Source: Fusobacterium varium (lineage in GTDB: Bacteria; Fusobacteriota; Fusobacteriia; Fusobacteriales; Fusobacteriaceae). From it: a stretch of DNA of 64,000 bases. The position numbers and the translations under genes are program-made. Below, in pieces: positions 56,732-64,000 of this stretch. The stretch is from positions 1 to 64,000 of the forward strand of contig LR134390.1 in the NCBI GenBank assembly GCA_900637705.1, in the 5' to 3' direction. The notes beneath the pieces are model-generated. The model had not been told where the DNA came from. It made no database searches and was given only the letters and a program-made list of their open reading frames with translations. The first letter of the stretch is position 1. Every line of letters starts with the position of its first letter.

Positions 56732-57415
56732 ATGAGCAATATTTTAAATAAAGATGATATAGATAAAATTTTTCAACTAGCAGAAGATATTGGAAAGACT
56801 ATACCAAAAGACAATGATGCACTCAATAGAATACACCTGCATAAAGGAGAGATTGTATGTAGTGACAGCTATAGATTAGGAGTGTATAAAAGTTCAATAG
56901 ATACAGATATAACATGTAGTATACCACTAGATATAATAAAAGCTTTAAAAGCTGCTAAAATTAAGCAAATAGGTATAGCAGGAATGGCTGGAACAGATGT
57001 AGAGTTGAAAACAGATAAGTTTAGAATTCAATTCAAACAAAATACACTAGCCTATCCCAAATATGATGATTTAATTTCTATAAAACCAGTAGTTAAAGCT
57101 AAAATAAAAACAGCAGAGTTTTTAAGAAAATTAGAAGGAGCAAAAAATGTATCTGATAAGGTTGTTTTAAAAGTATATAAAGATTGTTTAGAAATATCTG
57201 CTGAAAGTGAGACAGATAACTATCATAACAGCATAGAAGCTAAAGCAGACGGAGAAATAAAAATATGTTTAAATAATAAGTATTTGGCAACATATTTAAA
57301 AAGAGTAAAAAATGAGTATGTGGAAATAGGTTTTATCAGTACACATTCACAAATACATATCCATGAAGAAAATATGTATGAATATATTTTGATGCCATGT
57401 GTTATGAGAGATTAA
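56732..57415 (+). CDS. Two-domain sliding-clamp-like protein (DnaN beta-type)
   Basis: 227 residues, in the replication module after the SNF2 helicase. Seen: CSDSYRLGVYK (44-52), like the [AS]TDxHRLA signature of bacterial beta clamps, SIPLDIIKALKAA (63-75), YPKYDDLI (108-115; PdY in beta), and a second domain with SDKVVLKVYKDCLEISA, ICLNNKYLATYLK (178-190; the NaRYL-like part) and the C-terminal YEYILMPCVMRD (216-227), matching the clamp ending YLIMPxRL. Bacterial beta has three domains (~370 aa); this has only the parts equivalent to domains II and III, and T4 gp45 length. Processivity function is inferred; partner is the phage polymerase. Confidence 0.75.
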   Translation: MSNILNKDDIDKIFQLAEDIGKTIPKDNDALNRIHLHKGEIVCSDSYRLGVYKSSIDTDITCSIPLDIIKALKAAKIKQIGIAGMAGTDVELKTDKFRIQFKQNTLAYPKYDDLISIKPVVKAKIKTAEFLRKLEGAKNVSDKVVLKVYKDCLEISAESETDNYHNSIEAKADGEIKICLNNKYLATYLKRVKNEYVEIGFISTHSQIHIHEENMYEYILMPCVMRD

Positions 57416-57430
57416 AAGAGGTGAAACAAA

Positions 57431-57856
57431 ATGACAAAAAAGGAATATCTTAGACAAGGGTTTAAGTTAAAAAGAGAAATAGAACATGATAAAAAAATAT
57501 TGGAAGAACTTAAAAGTAATCTTGATGGACTTCAAGCTTTGCAAAATTCAGAAAAGGTTCAAGGCGGACCTGTTAAAGATGATAGTGGTATAGTCAATAG
57601 GATGAATAAAGTAATAGAACTTGAAAATAAAATAAAAAATAAATTATATAAACTCAACGACTTTCAGCAAAAATTATTATCAGAATTAGAAAGAATAGAG
57701 AATATAGATGAGAAAATTTTAATGGAAAGTAAATATATTCTTAATCTTTCATGGGACCAAATAGCTGATAAAATACATTATTCCCTTAGTCACACTTACA
57801 GAATTCATGGTAGAGCATTAGAAAATTTTAAATTTTATAAAAATGATAGTGAATGA
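57431..57856 (+). CDS. DUF1492/sigma-like late transcription regulator
   Basis: 141 residues: coiled-coil N-terminal half (~10-95) and a C-terminal helix-turn-helix related to sigma-70 region 4 (LSWDQIADKIHYSLSHTYRIHGRALENF; blocks LSWDQIADKI and SHTYRIHGRAL). Such proteins end phage early operons and switch on late genes. Followed by a terminator, then the late side. Confidence 0.82.
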   Translation: MTKKEYLRQGFKLKREIEHDKKILEELKSNLDGLQALQNSEKVQGGPVKDDSGIVNRMNKVIELENKIKNKLYKLNDFQQKLLSELERIENIDEKILMESKYILNLSWDQIADKIHYSLSHTYRIHGRALENFKFYKNDSE

Positions 57857-57894
57857 TAGTGTCAAGGTGTGCTATTATATAAAATATAGATTTG

Positions 57895-57924
57895 GGTCAA
57901 GGGAGAAAATCCTTTGGCCTTTTT
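57895..57924 (+). terminator. Terminator after the late regulator
   Basis: GGTCAAGGGA / TCCTTTGGCC stem with G-T pairs, then TTTTT. Closes the early operon. Confidence 0.75.
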
Positions 57925-57938
57925 ATATTTAAATGGAT

Positions 57939-57967
57939 TTGATTAGTTATTTTTTCTTTGGTATAAT
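57939..57967 (+). promoter_or_regulatory. Near-consensus promoter for cargo protease
   Basis: TTGATT (57939-57944), 17-bp spacer, perfect TATAAT (57962-57967), 33 bp before the protease gene. Suggests expression in the lysogen, independent of phage operons. Confidence 0.7.
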
Positions 57968-58000
57968 AAATGTAAATATTATATTGAGGAGTTGAAATAA

Positions 58001-58810
58001 ATGATAAGTTATAGTGGTATATCAGAGAAGTTGATGTTATCAACAGTAAAAATAAATACAATTAATGGAAGTGGGACTGGTTTTTTCTTTAAATTTAAAG
58101 TAGGTGATGATAAAGAAGTACCTGTTTTATTAACTAATAAGCATGTTGTCAATCATAATACTAAAGAGAAAATTCAGATTTCATTCCATATATGGGCTGA
58201 TGGAAAAGTATCCGAAGAAAATTTATCTCTAGCTTTAGAACTTGATTGGGTCTTTCATGAAGAATATGATTTATGTTTTGCTTTCATTGCTCCAGTTTTA
58301 AATTATATAAAGGAATTTTATCAAAAAGAAGTAGCAATTAGTTATATAGATGAAGAAATGATAAAAGAAAATTTAAGTAATTTAGAGGCTTTGGAAGAAG
58401 TAACTATGATTGGATACCCTATTGGACTACATGATGAAATTAACAATTTACCAATATTCAGAAAAGGATATACAGCCTCTCATCCAGCTTTATCATTCAA
58501 TAAGAATGGAATAGCATTGGTTGATATGGCATGCTTTCCTGGTTCTTCAGGATCACCAATTTTTATTTTAAATGAAGGAAGTTATAGAGATTCTAAAGGA
58601 ATAGTTATAGGGAGTAGATTAATCTTTTTAGGAATTTTATTTGCAGGACCAACATATAATGCAACTGGTGAAATAATAGAAAAAGAGATAGATATGAAAT
58701 CAAATTCTATATCCTCAGTTAATATAATGATAAATTTAGGGTATTATATACAAGCAAAAGCAGTTTTGGATTTTAAAAATATAATTATTAGAAAATTAGA
58801 GAATCAGTAA
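58001..58810 (+). CDS. Trypsin-like serine protease, prophage cargo gene
   Basis: 269 residues, no signal peptide or membrane segment, so cytoplasmic. Seen: the catalytic triad His48 (LTNKHVV), Asp90 (EEYDLCF) and Ser183 (PGSSGSP) of a chymotrypsin-fold protease, with SGTGFFFKF at the N-terminus like HtrA-type enzymes. No PDZ domain follows. It stands alone between the early terminator and the packaging genes with its own promoter, typical of a cargo (moron) gene. Similar cytosolic proteases occur in phage-defence islands, so superinfection immunity is one idea; unproven. Confidence 0.82.
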   Translation: MISYSGISEKLMLSTVKINTINGSGTGFFFKFKVGDDKEVPVLLTNKHVVNHNTKEKIQISFHIWADGKVSEENLSLALELDWVFHEEYDLCFAFIAPVLNYIKEFYQKEVAISYIDEEMIKENLSNLEALEEVTMIGYPIGLHDEINNLPIFRKGYTASHPALSFNKNGIALVDMACFPGSSGSPIFILNEGSYRDSKGIVIGSRLIFLGILFAGPTYNATGEIIEKEIDMKSNSISSVNIMINLGYYIQAKAVLDFKNIIIRKLENQ

Positions 58811-58876
58811 AATGGTTCTCTTTTTTAATTGTTATTTTCAAAAAAGTGGCAATTTTTAAAAATAGGAGGTGATATT

Positions 58877-59398
58877 TTGACTAAGAATCAAAAAATATTT
58901 GTAGATGAATACTTGGTAGACTTGAATGCTACAAGAGCATATAAAAAGGCATATCCAAATATCAAAAGTGATGAGACAGCAGCAGTAAATGGAAGTAAAT
59001 TGCTAAGAAATACTAAGGTTGCATCAGAAATTGAAAAAAGAATGAAAGATAGAGAAAAAAGAACAGAAGTAACTCAGGATAAAGTAGTAAAAGAGTTAGC
59101 TAGACTAGCATTTACAGATAGAACTTCAATAGTTAAAGTTGCCTCTGGAAGCCTTAAAATAAAAAGTTTTGATGAACTTACAGAAGATCAGAAAGCTTGT
59201 ATATCAGGAGCCAAAGAAACTAAATTTGGAATAGAAGTTACATTCTACAACAAAGAGAAGGCTCTGGAGATGTTAGGAAGGCATTTAGGGCTGTTCAATG
59301 ATAAGCTTGAAGTAAAAGGTCAAGTGAATGTATCAAATCCTTTTTCGGGGCTGTCAACTGAGGAACTAAAAAAGGTGATTTTCAATGAAAATAAGTAA
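58877..59398 (+). CDS. Terminase small subunit
   Basis: 173 residues from TTG 58877 (AGGAGGTGAT just upstream); a longer in-frame start at 58829 would overlap no ribosome site. Seen: QKIFVDEYLVDLNATRAYKKAYP, the DNA-binding region of Terminase_2 (P27/SPP1 gp1-like), and a C-terminal domain (NPFSGLSTEELKKVI). Recognises phage DNA for packaging; overlaps the large subunit by 14 bp. Confidence 0.9.
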   Translation: MTKNQKIFVDEYLVDLNATRAYKKAYPNIKSDETAAVNGSKLLRNTKVASEIEKRMKDREKRTEVTQDKVVKELARLAFTDRTSIVKVASGSLKIKSFDELTEDQKACISGAKETKFGIEVTFYNKEKALEMLGRHLGLFNDKLEVKGQVNVSNPFSGLSTEELKKVIFNENK

Positions 59399-60791
59399 TG
59401 ATGAAATTATAAAACAAGCTAAACTAGAACTTGCAAGGCGTGAGTTCTTTTTTTATTGCCATTTAAAAGCTCCAGACTTTTATAAACCAGATAGAAAATA
59501 TTTGGTAGATTTGTGTGATAATATGCAGGAGTTTTATGAGGGAGATGATGAAGTACTCATTATTAATCTTCCGCCTAGACATGGGAAGTCAAGAACAGCT
59601 GGGTTATTTGTAGAATGGATATTAGGAAAAGACCAGACAGAAAAGATTATTGCAGGTTCATATAATGAAACTCTATCAACTGAATTTTCAAAAGATGTAA
59701 GAGGTGATATTCAGGAAATAAAAGCAGATGAAGATAAAATTGTATTTTCTGACATATTTCCAAATGTAAGAATAAAACGTGGTGATGGAGCTATGAACCT
59801 TTGGAGTTTGGAAAATGGAAGAAATAATTATCTTGCTACATCTCCTACTGGGACAGCTACAGGATTTGGGTGTTCTTTGTTGATAATAGATGACCTTATT
59901 AAAAATGCTGAAGAGGCTTACAATGAGAATAAGCTTGGCAGTCATTGGGATTGGTTTACAAAAACAATGCTGTCAAGGTTGGAAGGAAAAAGAAAGCAGA
60001 TAATTATTATGACAAGGTGGTCAAGTGAAGATCTTGCAGGAAGAGCATTGGAATATTACAAAGAAGAAGGAAAAAAAGTAAAACATATAACAAAGAAAGC
60101 TTTGCAGGATGATGGAACTATGCTATGTGATGAAGTATTAAATTATAAAGCATACAAAAGCATAATTAGAGCCATGGGGCCAGAGATAGCAAGTGCCAAC
60201 TACCAGCAAGAGCCTATTGACCTTAAAGGAAGATTATACAGCAATATAAAAACCTATGAAGCTCTACCAAAAGATGCAAATGGGAATCTGCTATTTACAA
60301 CTATTAAAAACTATACAGATACAGCAGACACAGGATCAGATTATCTATGCTCGATTAACTATGGAGTATATGAGAAAGAAGCATATGTATTAGATGTCAT
60401 TTACACTAAAGAGCCTATGGAAGTAACAGAACCTTTATTGGCTAATAGTCTATATGATTACAGAGTTAATGAGGCAGACATAGAAAGTAACAATGGAGGT
60501 AGAGGCTTTGCAAGGTCAGTAGAAAGGATTTTAAGAGAAAAGTATAGAAGTAATAAAACTAAGATAAACTGGTTTCATCAATCAAAGAATAAGCAAGCTA
60601 GAATACTTTCAAACAGTACATGGGTAATGGACCATATATATTTTCCTAAAAATTGGATGGATAGATGGCCAGAATTTGCAAAGGCTATTTTAAGCTATCA
60701 AAAAGAAGGAAAAAACAAGCATGATGATGGACCAGATACACTGTCAGGAATAGCCGAGAAAAACAATAATGCAAAAAGATTTGGGTGGTAA
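59385..60791 (+). CDS. Terminase large subunit
   Basis: 468 residues. Seen: ATPase Walker A PPRHGKS (63-69), Walker B CSLLIIDD (163-170), and a C-terminal RNase H-like nuclease with NYTDTADTGSDY and later acidic residues (AKAILSYQKEGKNKHDDGPD, Asp-Asp near the end). Powers DNA entry into the procapsid and cuts the concatemer. Confidence 0.94.
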   Translation: MKISNDEIIKQAKLELARREFFFYCHLKAPDFYKPDRKYLVDLCDNMQEFYEGDDEVLIINLPPRHGKSRTAGLFVEWILGKDQTEKIIAGSYNETLSTEFSKDVRGDIQEIKADEDKIVFSDIFPNVRIKRGDGAMNLWSLENGRNNYLATSPTGTATGFGCSLLIIDDLIKNAEEAYNENKLGSHWDWFTKTMLSRLEGKRKQIIIMTRWSSEDLAGRALEYYKEEGKKVKHITKKALQDDGTMLCDEVLNYKAYKSIIRAMGPEIASANYQQEPIDLKGRLYSNIKTYEALPKDANGNLLFTTIKNYTDTADTGSDYLCSINYGVYEKEAYVLDVIYTKEPMEVTEPLLANSLYDYRVNEADIESNNGGRGFARSVERILREKYRSNKTKINWFHQSKNKQARILSNSTWVMDHIYFPKNWMDRWPEFAKAILSYQKEGKNKHDDGPDTLSGIAEKNNNAKRFGW

Positions 60792-60809
60792 AAATAAAGA
60801 AGGTGAAAT

Positions 60810-62243
60810 ATGTTTGAGTGGATAAAAAAATTATTTTCTAAAAGTAAAGAGAAGGTGGAAAAGAAGGTGGAGAGAAGTTATGTAGAAAAATTAATTCAGA
60901 ACTGGGAAATGTCAAAGTCTAGGAAGATGATGATTACTGGAGAGGAATACTACAGAGGAAAACAGGATATTCTCAATAAAAAAAGACTGGTTAGAAATGA
61001 AAAAGGAGATTTAGTTGAAAATTTTGCTTTGGTAAATCATAAAATAGTTGATAATCAGTATAGTAAACTTGTGGATCAGAAAGTTAATTACTTAGTGGGA
61101 AAACCTATTTCTTTTAAAAGCAAAGATGAGAAATACGCAGAAGAATTACAAAAAATATTTGATAAAAATTTTCATAGAAAATTCAAATATTTAACTGAAA
61201 ATGCTCTGAACAATGGTGTAGGGTGGTTACACCCATACTATGACAATGAAGGTAATTTCAAATTGAGGCAGTTTGAACCTTCTGAAATATTACCAATTTA
61301 TAAAGATAAGGATAAAGAAGAACTGGAAATGGTAATAAGAGTATATAAAGAGGCTGTACTTGGAACTTATGAAACCATTGAGAAAGTAGAAGTGTATAAA
61401 AAGAATGGAATAGATAGATATGTTAGAAAAAGAGGGGTGTGCTCATTGGAATGTGAGAACATCCCTTATGTAATTTTTACAGAAGGAGAAGAGGAAAAAC
61501 CTTTTAACTGGGCCAAAATCCCTTTTATACCATTCAGATATAATCAACAGGAAATACCTCTTATAGCGAGGGTAAAAAGTTTACAGGATGCTATTAATAC
61601 AATAGTATCTAATTTTCAAGACAATGTTACAGAGGATATAAGAAATACAATATTTGTTTTAGTAAATTTTGGTGGAGAAGATCCAGCAGATTTCAGAAGG
61701 GATTTACAAGATGGGATTATTAAAGTTAATGCAGTAGAAGGAATATCAGGAGATGTTAAAACCCTTCAAGTTGAGGTAAACTCAGAAAACTATAAAACAA
61801 TATTAGAAATGCTTAAAAAAGCTATTATAGAAAATGGGAGAGGATTTGACGCTAAGGATGACAGAATGTCAAATAATCCTAATCAGATGAACATACAATC
61901 CATGTATGCAGATATAGATTTAGATGCAAATAATATGGAGACAGAATTTCAAGCTTCTTTTGAACAGTTGCTATGGTTTGTAAATGTTCATATGAGAAAA
62001 GATAAGGATCCTACTTTAGAAGTTATATTTGATAGAGATGTTCTTGTAAATGAAGGACAGACAATAGAGAATATAGCAAAATCTGTAGGAATTATATCTG
62101 AAGAAACACTTGTATCAATGCATCCATTTGTAGCAGATCCAAAAGCAGAACTTGAAAGGATGAAAAAGGAAAAAGAAGAAAAAATGGAAGTGTATCCAGA
62201 GGTTTTTAAAAATCTAGGTGATCCAGATGACAAAGAAGAGTAG
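60810..62243 (+). CDS. Portal protein (SPP1 gp6-like)
   Basis: 477 residues. Seen: the gp6-type start (VEKLIQNWEMSKSRKMMITGEEYYRGKQDIL; blocks MMITGEEYYRGKQ), VDQKVNYLVGKPISFKS, and a helical C-terminal tail (PKAELERMKKEKEEKMEVYPEVFKNLG). Twelve copies form the ring through which DNA passes. It overlaps the head protein gene by 17 bp. Confidence 0.92.
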   Translation: MFEWIKKLFSKSKEKVEKKVERSYVEKLIQNWEMSKSRKMMITGEEYYRGKQDILNKKRLVRNEKGDLVENFALVNHKIVDNQYSKLVDQKVNYLVGKPISFKSKDEKYAEELQKIFDKNFHRKFKYLTENALNNGVGWLHPYYDNEGNFKLRQFEPSEILPIYKDKDKEELEMVIRVYKEAVLGTYETIEKVEVYKKNGIDRYVRKRGVCSLECENIPYVIFTEGEEEKPFNWAKIPFIPFRYNQQEIPLIARVKSLQDAINTIVSNFQDNVTEDIRNTIFVLVNFGGEDPADFRRDLQDGIIKVNAVEGISGDVKTLQVEVNSENYKTILEMLKKAIIENGRGFDAKDDRMSNNPNQMNIQSMYADIDLDANNMETEFQASFEQLLWFVNVHMRKDKDPTLEVIFDRDVLVNEGQTIENIAKSVGIISEETLVSMHPFVADPKAELERMKKEKEEKMEVYPEVFKNLGDPDDKEE

Positions 62244-63960
62244 TTATTGGCAAGAAAGGTTTTTAGAGGAAGAAGAAAGAATAAATAAGGATGCCAGAGC
62301 ATATGCAAGAAGAATAGAACAGCAATATGATATAGCACTTAGAAACATAGAAAGAGATATAAATGATTGGTATATGAGAATAGCAAAGAACAACAATGTT
62401 AGTCTATTAGAAGCTAAAAGAATGCTATCAGCTAGAGAACTTGCAGAATTTAAGTGGAGTGTAAAAGAGTACATAAAAGCTGGAGAAACTAATGCTATTT
62501 CTCCCATTTGGATGAAAGAACTTGAGAATGCATCAGCAAGGGTTCATATCTCCAGATTAGAAGCTCTAAAAATTCAAATACAGAATGAAGTTGAGGGAAT
62601 CTATGGAATAAGAGACAAGGAAATGCAGAATTATCTTGTAAGAACCTATGGAGAAACATATTACCACACAGCTTACGAGATACAGAAAGGAAATGGGGTA
62701 GGATGGTCACTAAATAGACTTGATACAAATAAAGTTAATGCTATTATTCATAAACCTTGGGCAGCAGATGGCAAGAACTTTTCAGAAAGAATTTGGGAAG
62801 ATAAGACAAAACTGATTAATACTTTACACACAGGACTTACTCAAAACTTTATTAGAGGGGAAGCTCCAGATAAGCTTATATCTTCTATCACTAAAGAATT
62901 TAATATAAAAAAGAGTGTAGCAGCTAGACTGGTAATGACAGAATCAGCTGCATATTCTTCACAGGCCAGAGAAAAGTCATTTAAGGCATTAAACTTGAGT
63001 AAATATGAAATAGTGGCAACTTTAGATAGTAAAACATCTGAAATATGTCAGGAAATGGATGGAAAAGTATTTGATATGAAAGATTATCAAGTAGGAGTAA
63101 CAGCTCCACCTTTTCATGTTTGGTGTAGAACTACTACGGCTCCATGGTTTCCTGAAAATTTTGATGCAGAAAGAATAGCTAGGGGAACAGATGGGAAAAC
63201 ATATAAAGTTCCAGAGAATATGAAATATAAAGATTGGAAAGAAAAATATGTGAAAGACAATGAAGAAAATGGTATAATAGAAATAAAAACAAAAGATGAT
63301 TTTATAAAGAGGATGAAAGAAGATTTTGGATTTAAAAAAGTTGATAGTGAAAATGTGGAAATAGGTGTTTTAAAAGAAATTCATGGGTCACTTAAAAAAT
63401 CATATGAAGACTATCCTGTACTAAAAGATTTCATTACAGATTTTAATATCAGTACTAAAACCAAAGCCCCAGCATGGGCAGCAATGGAAGTGAAAGAAAA
63501 TGGAAAAATTATCAGATCTTTAAATGTAAATCCTAAACACATAGGCAATCAAAATGAAATTTTAAAAATGATAGACCGATCTGTACAAACTGGATGGTGG
63601 ACACCAAAAGATGGTGTAGGTGGAATAGTGAGACATGAATTAGGACATATGATTGAATATGCCTTAAATTTAAAAATGGCAAAGATAGATTTAAAAAATC
63701 TTACAACTTCTACTGCTGGATTAATAGACCCGTGGAAAGCGTGTGCAAAAGGAACACTATCTAAGAAGATTTTATCTGGAGTATTTAAAAGTAAAGGTTT
63801 AAAAATGAATAAAGCCAATCTTGAGAACTTTATCTCAAAATATGGAGCTAAAAATACAAAAGAAGCATTGGCAGAATGTATTGGGTGTGATGATAAAAAA
63901 GAAATACCAGATTTAGTAAAATCAGAAGTGATGAAACTTATCAAGGAGTTGATGAAATGA
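62227..63960 (+). CDS. MuF/SPP1 gp7-type head protein with C-terminal HExxH zincin domain
   Basis: 577 residues from ATG 62227 (AGGTG six bases upstream). Seen: gp7/MuF-type head morphogenesis domain (~1-330) with TESAAYSSQAREK, ATLDSKTSEICQEMDGKVF and PPFHVWCRTTTAPWF, then a variable middle and a C-terminal domain (~380-577) with a HELGH motif (His470, Glu471, His474) and candidate third ligand Glu546 or Glu550 (KEALAEC). MuF proteins of some phages carry C-terminal toxins or enzymes; here it resembles a zinc metallopeptidase. Substrate unknown. Confidence 0.88.
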   Translation: MTKKSSYWQERFLEEEERINKDARAYARRIEQQYDIALRNIERDINDWYMRIAKNNNVSLLEAKRMLSARELAEFKWSVKEYIKAGETNAISPIWMKELENASARVHISRLEALKIQIQNEVEGIYGIRDKEMQNYLVRTYGETYYHTAYEIQKGNGVGWSLNRLDTNKVNAIIHKPWAADGKNFSERIWEDKTKLINTLHTGLTQNFIRGEAPDKLISSITKEFNIKKSVAARLVMTESAAYSSQAREKSFKALNLSKYEIVATLDSKTSEICQEMDGKVFDMKDYQVGVTAPPFHVWCRTTTAPWFPENFDAERIARGTDGKTYKVPENMKYKDWKEKYVKDNEENGIIEIKTKDDFIKRMKEDFGFKKVDSENVEIGVLKEIHGSLKKSYEDYPVLKDFITDFNISTKTKAPAWAAMEVKENGKIIRSLNVNPKHIGNQNEILKMIDRSVQTGWWTPKDGVGGIVRHELGHMIEYALNLKMAKIDLKNLTTSTAGLIDPWKACAKGTLSKKILSGVFKSKGLKMNKANLENFISKYGAKNTKEALAECIGCDDKKEIPDLVKSEVMKLIKELMK

Positions 63961-64000
63961 TGTTAACGGAATATCCTATGGAACTAAAAGAGAAAATTGA
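63957..64000 (+). CDS. Start of next prophage gene (partial)
   Basis: ATG 63957, overlapping the head-gene stop by 4 bp (ATGATG), open to the window edge: MMLTEYPMELKEKI. Too short to identify; a small structural or accessory gene is likely. Confidence 0.5.
   Translation, partial: MMLTEYPMELKEKI

Larger units (their letters stand above)
42140..64000 (+). mobile_element. Temperate siphovirus-like prophage (left end to window edge)
   Basis: Left boundary about 42.13-42.16 kb, at the interrupted ATPase. Runs through integrase, immunity switch, early genes, replication module, late regulator, cargo protease, terminase, portal and head genes, and continues beyond 64,000. Genes after the switch are all on +, as expected for an SPP1-like module order. 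The right attachment site is not in this window, so exact ends and total length are unknown. Confidence 0.92.

Overview
The window is very AT-rich and looks like a Fusobacterium chromosome. Species is not decidable here, but an F. varium/ulcerans-like member would fit. The markers are an FplA-type patatin autotransporter, a FadA-like protein directly upstream of a giant type Va autotransporter with the fusobacterial N-terminal region, a lipidated S8 protease autotransporter and Fusobacterium-style housekeeping operons. The last ~22 kb is a prophage that runs off the right edge.

Layout. 1-5.3 kb: two surface proteins (S8 autotransporter on +, FplA on -). 5.3-12.4 kb: ABC-F ATPase, the str operon rpsL-rpsG-fusA-tuf, and a YdjM-like membrane protein. 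12.5-22.4 kb: split transketolase, then a tight cell-envelope/repair operon ftsX-envC-like-nadK-recN-degenerate xer-era, then an ABC exporter. 22.4-24.9 kb: NUDIX hydrolase, DUF1576 membrane protein, GIY-YIG protein. 25.0-26.0 kb: eleven tRNA genes behind one strong promoter and before one terminator. 26.2-37.6 kb: small lipoprotein (+), then a minus-strand surface operon (FadA-like, 3242-aa autotransporter, small AT-hook-like protein, helical protein). 38-40.6 kb: hypothetical membrane protein, AspA/AstE-type amidohydrolase, ferritin-like/VIT1 iron transporter. 40.9-42.16 kb: start of a type IV pilus/competence-type locus (pilin-like, small protein, PilB/GspE-type ATPase).

The ATPase gene is cut at its conserved A-S-D-I-H-I motif by the prophage (about 42.14 kb to beyond 64 kb). 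The prophage has a tyrosine integrase, an ImmA/CI/Cro switch with palindromic operators, a run of small early genes, and a replication module (DUF2800 Cas4/AddB-like nuclease, DUF2815, family A polymerase, VapE-type primase-helicase, VRR-NUC nuclease, SNF2 helicase, and a 227-aa two-domain protein resembling a beta sliding clamp). A DUF1492-type late regulator follows, then a trypsin-like protease cargo gene with its own promoter, then SPP1-like packaging and head genes. The MuF-type head protein has a C-terminal HExxH domain.

Quality warning. At least fifteen places show a single missing base, nearly all in A or T homopolymers. The affected genes include rpsG, fusA and tuf, which cannot all be broken in a living cell. 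I therefore give rejoined genes with full natural spans and treat these frameshifts as probable sequencing errors. The main points for follow-up are the two-domain clamp-like protein, prophage disruption of the pilus/competence ATPase, the HExxH extension on the head protein, the protease cargo gene, a possible prophage small RNA, and the duplicated operator-leader.
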